Assembly: GCA_021229015.1 (NCBI GenBank)
Contig: CM037781.1
Span: forward strand, 72,990,903-73,054,902
Direction of reading: 5' to 3'
DNA length: 64,000 nucleotides
Origin: Solen grandis
Taxonomy: Eukaryota > Mollusca > Bivalvia > Adapedonta > Solenidae
Part shown: piece after piece, positions 61,501 to 64,000 of the stretch
How positions within the stretch are numbered: position 1 is the first letter of the stretch
Layout of the letters: each line of letters opens with the position of its first letter
Position numbers and translations under genes: made by a program
Notes under the pieces: generated by a model
The model's input: the letters and a program-made list of their open reading frames with translations, nothing else
Database searches by the model: none
What the model was told of the DNA's origin: nothing

Positions 61501-63777
61501 CAGACCATGTATTTACCATCTTTTCACCATTTATTCTTCTGAAATGTTTATTCAAGCTTTAACTGTGAATTTTAACTTTAATTACCAAAACTAGACAGGA
61601 TGAACGCTTCACCTATGATACAAGGGATTCTGCAAGGGATTATGGTATGATGCTGTTCGCTAGCATTTTCGATATTCGTACATTAATGAAGGGAATAGGG
61701 TTAACAGGTGGGTAATATTGCTATTAAAATTGTATCTGTAAAATGAGTGTTAATTTCAAATTGAGAAGAATTTTCAAACTTGTCAAATACAAAAATTAAT
61801 CACACATTTACAAAAAAATATAGAAATGATCTTTATTCATTTAAGAAAAGGTATGTATGCTGATCTTTTTTATTTATACAGCTTAATTTAAGATGTCTTC
61901 TCCTTTATAAAAATCATAGCCAACTTGTGTCATTCTAAATATTCAAATGTTGTTAGGTTTGCAATGTACACTTTAAGCCTTTCCCTCATACAGACTCATT
62001 TTGACGCACTCAGTAGGTACCACATAAAGCCTGATCTGCAGAAAACCACAGTTAAACCTTACCAAATTTAATTACAAAATCATCATTTCAAGACCACTGA
62101 GGAGCAGCAAACAGCATAAAACCTGATCAGCCTGCGAGTTACTCACAGGCTGATCTGGTTTTATGCTGTTCGCATAGGTCTTTTCATGGTGTCCTCTATG
62201 AGGGAAAGGGTTAATAATGATTTGTTGTCTGACAATACATGAATACACCAGTATAGCACCCACTAATTTCCTATCATTATCTGTACTGGTTGCCATGCCC
62301 ACCTTCCAGATGCTTCTCCCTGGCACTCCCAGAGTCTTCCTTCAGTGCATTATACCACAATAATTGACACTTAATAGCTACAATTTCAGTGTTTTGTAAA
62401 ATAGGATTTTAAATTATACCTAGAAAAGATTTTCCAACATGTTTATCTATGTTAATTATTCCATAATTATGTTTTATAGATTCAGTTGTGCTGTTATTTT
62501 ATTTAATACATGAAGTATATTAAGATACATAGAAACAATATAAATAACTTAAAAATGCAGTTATAGTGCTTTGTGATCACTGAATGTGTTATTTGGCATT
62601 CCTGAAATATTCCTCCATTTGACTGTGATTAGTTTGGAATGCAGTTTAGTCATTAGACTGTGACCAGTTAAAAATACAGTAGTCCTTAGACTGTGACTAG
62701 TTAAAAATACAGTAGTCCTTAGACTGTGACTAGTTAAAAATACAGTAGTCCTTAGACTGTGACTAGTTAAAAATACAGTAGTCCTTAGACTGTGACTAGT
62801 TAAAAATACAGTTTGTCCTTAGACTGTGACCTAGTTAAAAATACAGTATCCTTAGACTGTGACAGTTAAAATATACAGTAGTCCTTAGATGTGACAGTTA
62901 AAAATACAGTAGTCCTTAGACTGTGACCAGTTAAAAATACAGTAGTCCTTAGATTGTGACTAGTTAAAAATACAGTAGTCCTTAGACTGTGACTAGTTAA
63001 AAATACAGTAGTCCTTAGACTGTGACCAGTTAAAAATACAGTAGTCCTTAGACTGTGACCAGTTAAAAATACAGTAGTCCTTAGACTGTGACCAGTTAAA
63101 ATTACAGTAGTCCTTAGACTGTGACCAGTTATAAAATACAGTAGTCTTTAGACTGTGACCAGTTAAAAATACAGTTGTCCTTCGACTGTGACCAGTTAAA
63201 ATACAATAGTCCTTAGACTGTGACCAGTTAAAAATACAGTAGTCCTTAGATTGTGACTAGTTAAAATACAGTAGTCCTTAGACTGTGACCAGTTAAAAAT
63301 ACAGTAGTCCTTAGACGTGCCAGTTAAATACTGTCTTAATTGGGCAGTTAATTACAGTAGTCAGCTGCAGTTAAAAACAGTAGTCCTAGACTGTGCTTTT
63401 TGAAACAGTGCAGTTCTTAACTGTCTATCTTCTAATCTCATTGTAGCTAGTAAATACATGGTCTTAGTACACACAATACAGGTAATTACTACTATAGGAA
63501 TTCACCTGAGGAACCATACAGACAGATGGACGAACACAACACTTACTGTGGTACTATTATATCTGCGTTCTGAGGTAGAGGAGGTTTGGGTGGGGGAGCA
63601 GACTGAACGTGCTGAGAGAAATCAAAAGCATTCCCATTGTTCATGGTTACACTGTCAGACGACCTTGAGGCTGGGATCATGGCGTTGTCATAGATACCGC
63701 CAAGGTCACTCGTCTTCTGGAGGATTTCCCGCTCCCTCGGGGAGAGCGGAATGTCAGGCAGAGAGCTACGCTTAGGA
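40560..63777 (-). CDS. RAPGEF1: RapGEF1/C3G, Crk-binding Rap1 guanine-nucleotide exchange factor (15 exons, 5' partial)
   Basis: Exons in reading order: 63777-63547, 58589-57679, 56945-56707, 56275-56151, 55729-55552, 55353-55278, 54187-54158, 48849-48675, 47050-46862, 45417-45333, 44823-44650, 43265-43164, 42964-42867, 42241-42104, 40707-40560 (stop TAG). Every junction keeps phase, giving 965 residues; the N-terminus lies beyond the window (human protein ~1,077). C3G is recruited by Crk to the membrane and loads GTP on Rap1, controlling adhesion and differentiation. Seen here: four P-x-L-P-x-K Crk-SH3 sites (PPPLPDK, PPPLPTK, PPPLPPK, PALPAK), the C3G-specific AYMQTF...YTQPQ segment, a RasGEF-N module (DIRGGSIDALIVH to SLARALRKKLIEK) and the CDC25 domain (SHEIAEQMTLIDAELF, NLTEFTEHFNKMSYWV, NSYLAILSALDSAPIRRLEW, GLILQDLTF, KRWQQFSILDSI). 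No disabling change was seen. Confidence 0.95.
40799..41090 (-). mobile_element. tRNA-derived SINE, reversed copy of the 2612 family
   Basis: The AAACAAACAAAC tail is at about 40799-40815 and the tRNA-like head, with GGTTCGATCCC, at about 41040-41090, all on the - strand. It is flanked by a long imperfect duplication (40751-40798 and 41091-41138), which also contains sequence 3' of RapGEF1 exon 14 in the last intron. Confidence 0.8.
41502..41678 (+). repeat. dispersed repeat family X, copy 3 (next to MITE copy 6)
   Basis: Motif order acctcattaatattcacc, aactttaaatggtatatg, cactgtagcatcagagc, gggtctgctctacc, as in the copies at 14185 and 34535. Confidence 0.5.
41679..41920 (+). mobile_element. 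piggyBac-like hairpin MITE, copy 6
   Basis: Full length with TTAA on both sides, in RapGEF1 intron 14. The right end reads 'gagtcaatatgagggaaagg'. Confidence 0.9.
43903..44640. repeat. ~37-bp minisatellite abutting a RapGEF1 splice donor
   Basis: The unit is cctctgattctatagaacca plus gtctgtcagaccccctc, about 19-20 copies with some partial units. The last unit ends within 10 bp of exon 11's donor (exon edge 44650). Reading on the - strand, the donor gtaagacttgctctatagaa looks like a diverged unit (acagactggttctatagaa). Confidence 0.92.
45075..45225 (-). mobile_element. degenerate tRNA-derived SINE
   Basis: The + strand end 'gttcttacaatctatataaa' and the B-box relic in 'ggggtttgatacccacaacc' match the arrangement of the copy at 46436-46660. 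It is intronic in RapGEF1. Confidence 0.5.
45440..45740. repeat. minisatellite near RapGEF1 exon 10 acceptor
   Basis: Units of ~28-30 bp based on tactggtcatttacaaacaaa and gtgtcattta, about ten irregular copies, beginning 23 bp upstream (in gene sense) of the exon 10 edge at 45417. Confidence 0.88.
46436..46660 (-). mobile_element. tRNA-derived SINE with conserved core
   Basis: Read on the - strand it has a head with AGTGTAGTGGTAACAC, a B box GGTTCTATTCC, then the core ttctccggtttcctcccac and the tail 'gtaatattgtgagaactt'-like. The core resembles the Meta-type domain reported for metazoan SINEs; that link is from memory. Confidence 0.6.
47052..47190. repeat. ~31-bp minisatellite near RapGEF1 exon 9 acceptor
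   Basis: Four units of ggggtcaaaatatagctcac plus aatgtaatca. They start within a few bases of the acceptor at 47050, so part of the polypyrimidine tract is repeat-derived. Confidence 0.88.
47200..48560. repeat. ~20-bp minisatellite (tgtattgtatagcaatgtaa)
   Basis: Dozens of units with degeneration and length variants (10-21 bp), interrupted by a transposon at 47427-47780. The long - strand frames are repeat translation only. It lies in RapGEF1 intron 8. Confidence 0.93.
47427..47780. mobile_element. pogo/Tc1-like MITE inserted in a minisatellite
   Basis: The ends CAGTAAAACCTCGATAATG and, reverse-complemented, CAGTAAAACCTCACTCTG are inverted repeats, flanked by TA on both sides (47425-47426, 47781-47782). 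The internal halves also mirror each other ('ggtcttattattgagttggtc'). No transposase. Both flanks are minisatellite units. Confidence 0.82.
48866..48945. repeat. 21-bp repeat (cattgtcacatcatgtcgtag), 4 units
   Basis: Direct repeats beginning ~17 bp upstream (gene sense) of the RapGEF1 exon 8 acceptor. Confidence 0.9.
48946..50368. other. RapGEF1 intron 7, plain sequence
   Basis: AT-rich, no exon recognised. A weak relic of the SINE head ('ggtatgtcatggctgacttc', about 49493-49565) and an A/T homopolymer pair at 50056-50070 and 50160-50177 are present. Confidence 0.5.
50369..50598 (-). mobile_element. piggyBac-like hairpin MITE, copy 7, hairpin damaged
   Basis: TTAA at the left end, TTAG at the right. 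One hairpin arm has lost 'gatcagcctgc' and reads 'aaaaatcctgagttactcgc', so the stem cannot form fully. Confidence 0.85.
51101..51540. mobile_element. bivalve-type repeat element A, copy 1
   Basis: Begins aacaagagggccaagatggc then 'cgctcacctgag' and ends 'aaaagctcaccctgagctatgctcaggtgagct', so the ends carry the inverted motif ctcacctgag/ctcaggtgag. The body holds two 'acattctgaccaagtttgag' repeats and a GACGGACGACGG run. No coding sequence. It lies in RapGEF1 intron 7. Confidence 0.7.
53230..53420. repeat. ~63-bp tandem repeat, 3 units
   Basis: Units share gatcactgcagtactgtgg, then 'agtatccaaaactctcaatctgtactgta'. Confidence 0.85.
53807..54047 (-). mobile_element. diverged hairpin-MITE relative
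   Basis: The ends TTAACCCTTTACAACTCAGA and 'catggtaaagggttag' and the hairpin region ('ctgtgagtaactcccaggctg') follow the layout of the main family but differ throughout. This is an older or separate subfamily, next to the RapGEF1 microexon. Confidence 0.6.
54158..54187 (-). CDS. RAPGEF1: RapGEF1 30-nt microexon
   Basis: Read on the - strand, a T-rich tract ttgttttcttctggctctgaag precedes the exon and the donor gtaagaac follows. It joins phase 1 to phase 1, adding SLGDLVNQE and re-forming a Gly at its 5' border and a Glu at the 3' border. The result is AAAVKSGSLGDLVNQEEFMYQ leading into AFLTTYRT of the RasGEF-N module. Skipping it keeps frame (VKS-E-FMYQ). It sits 1.1 kb from exon 6 and 5.3 kb from exon 8. 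Assigned by phase and splice signals only. Confidence 0.75.
56348..56590 (-). mobile_element. piggyBac-like hairpin MITE, copy 8
   Basis: Full length, TTAA at both ends, hairpin intact. It lies 70 bp from the RapGEF1 exon 4 acceptor region, within intron 3. Confidence 0.9.
57020..57484. mobile_element. bivalve-type repeat element A, copy 2
   Basis: Same orientation and ends as the copy at 51101 (acaagagggccatgatggcc, then cgctcacctg; end tatgctcaggtgagctaaaa), with a different body and a GACGGACGACGG run. It lies in RapGEF1 intron 2, ~75 bp before exon 3. Confidence 0.7.
57679..58589 (-). CDS. RAPGEF1: RapGEF1 large proline/serine-rich exon (exon 2 of those visible)
   Basis: 911 nt, 303 codons. 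It contains three of the four Crk SH3-binding motifs: VPPPLPDKVKRR near the start, PPPPLPTKAS in the middle and PPPLPPKQRH at the end. Between them are Ser-rich stretches and a probable short coiled coil (VNQINQLTQEIDKLTKLTAD). In vertebrate C3G this segment binds Crk and restrains the catalytic domain. The reading frame is fully open and Ser/Thr-rich, typical of a disordered regulatory region. Confidence 0.93.
59260..59501 (+). mobile_element. piggyBac-like hairpin MITE, copy 9, inverted hairpin
   Basis: Flanks are in + orientation with TTAA at both ends. The 67-nt hairpin (59301-59367) has T at 59318, T at 59334 and T at 59350 where other + copies have A, A (or G), A. The stem core is therefore in the opposite orientation to its flanks. 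Confidence 0.9.
61973..62214 (-). mobile_element. piggyBac-like hairpin MITE, copy 10
   Basis: Full length with TTAA at both ends (left cap mutated to AAGCCT), hairpin present. Confidence 0.88.
62640..63400. repeat. 33-bp minisatellite, about 22 units
   Basis: The unit is tagactgtgactagttaaaa plus atacagtagtcct. Units alternate between gactagt and gaccagt in blocks, and the right end is ragged with deletions. The array ends about 150 bp from RapGEF1 exon 1's donor. Confidence 0.93.
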
Positions 63778-63937
63778 CTGGAAAGAACAGAGATGCATCC
63801 ATACATGTGTATGATATATAATGATATATATAAACAGTAAGAGGTGTCATAATATAATGATGTCAAGGTCACATTGCAGAAAAAGACTAATATCACATCA
63901 TCATTATAGAAAGTAATTAGTAACTGTGTTACTTTGT

Positions 63938-64000
63938 TTAACCCTTTCCCTCATATAGACTCATTTTGACACACTCAATAGGTATCACATAAAGCCTGAT
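63938..64000 (-). mobile_element. piggyBac-like hairpin MITE, copy 11, cut by window end
   Basis: The left end TTAACCCTTTCCCTCATATA continues as in reversed copies until the window stops. Confidence 0.85.

Larger units (their letters stand above)
58590..63546 (-). other. RapGEF1 intron 1 (of those visible)
   Basis: About 5 kb between exons that join in phase, so no coding exon is needed between them. It holds MITE copies 9 and 10, a 33-bp minisatellite and an old MITE fragment near 61640-61705 ('gatgctgttcgctagc...gaatagggttaa'). Confidence 0.7.

Noticed and set aside
62280..62330. Extra RapGEF1 exon near 62.3 kb
   Set aside because: The exons at 63547-63777 and 57679-58589 join in phase (CA plus G, Gln) with good splice sites, so no exon is needed.

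Overview
The window is animal nuclear DNA: AT-rich, intron-bearing, full of microsatellites, minisatellites, MITEs, tRNA-derived SINEs and decayed LINEs, with one 100-base N gap. The repeat set (SINEs ending in AAACAAAC, paired elements reading 'aacaagagggcca...ctcaggtgagcta', elements reading 'ACCCCCGAAACAAAG') together with the two conserved animal genes suggests a bivalve mollusc. The species is not determined.

Layout. 1-22.7 kb has no recognised protein exon. It holds a 5'-truncated LINE, a SINE with an intact 11-bp target duplication, a 29-bp GC-rich minisatellite, a 2.66-kb inverted-repeat element with nested insertions, several short inverted-repeat elements, and an unusual 0.85-kb element built from TTACG motifs spaced about 10-11 bp apart. 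A U2 snRNA gene lies at 22.7 kb. From 23.29 to 32.77 kb, on the + strand, seven phase-compatible exons encode the C-terminal ~740 residues of a large protein, most likely UNC80, the scaffold of the NALCN sodium-leak channel. From 63.78 down to 40.56 kb, on the - strand, fifteen phase-compatible exons encode most of RapGEF1/C3G, the Crk-bound exchange factor for Rap1, including Crk-SH3 motifs, the RasGEF-N module and the CDC25 catalytic domain. The two genes converge tail to tail, with candidate poly(A) signals about 550 bp apart near 35.0-35.6 kb. Nothing suggests that they work together.

A family of ~240-bp piggyBac-like MITEs (TTAA targets, CCCTTTCCCTCATA ends, and a nearly perfect 67-nt internal hairpin) has eleven copies here, ten of them full length apart from the one cut by the N gap and the one cut by the window end. 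One copy carries its hairpin inverted relative to its flanks. Tandem arrays abut six exon edges, and in the UNC80-like gene the array appears to be copied from the exon end and its splice donor.

Exon boundaries were assigned by eye from AG/GT sites, reading phase and remembered family resemblance. No alignment or database search was run.
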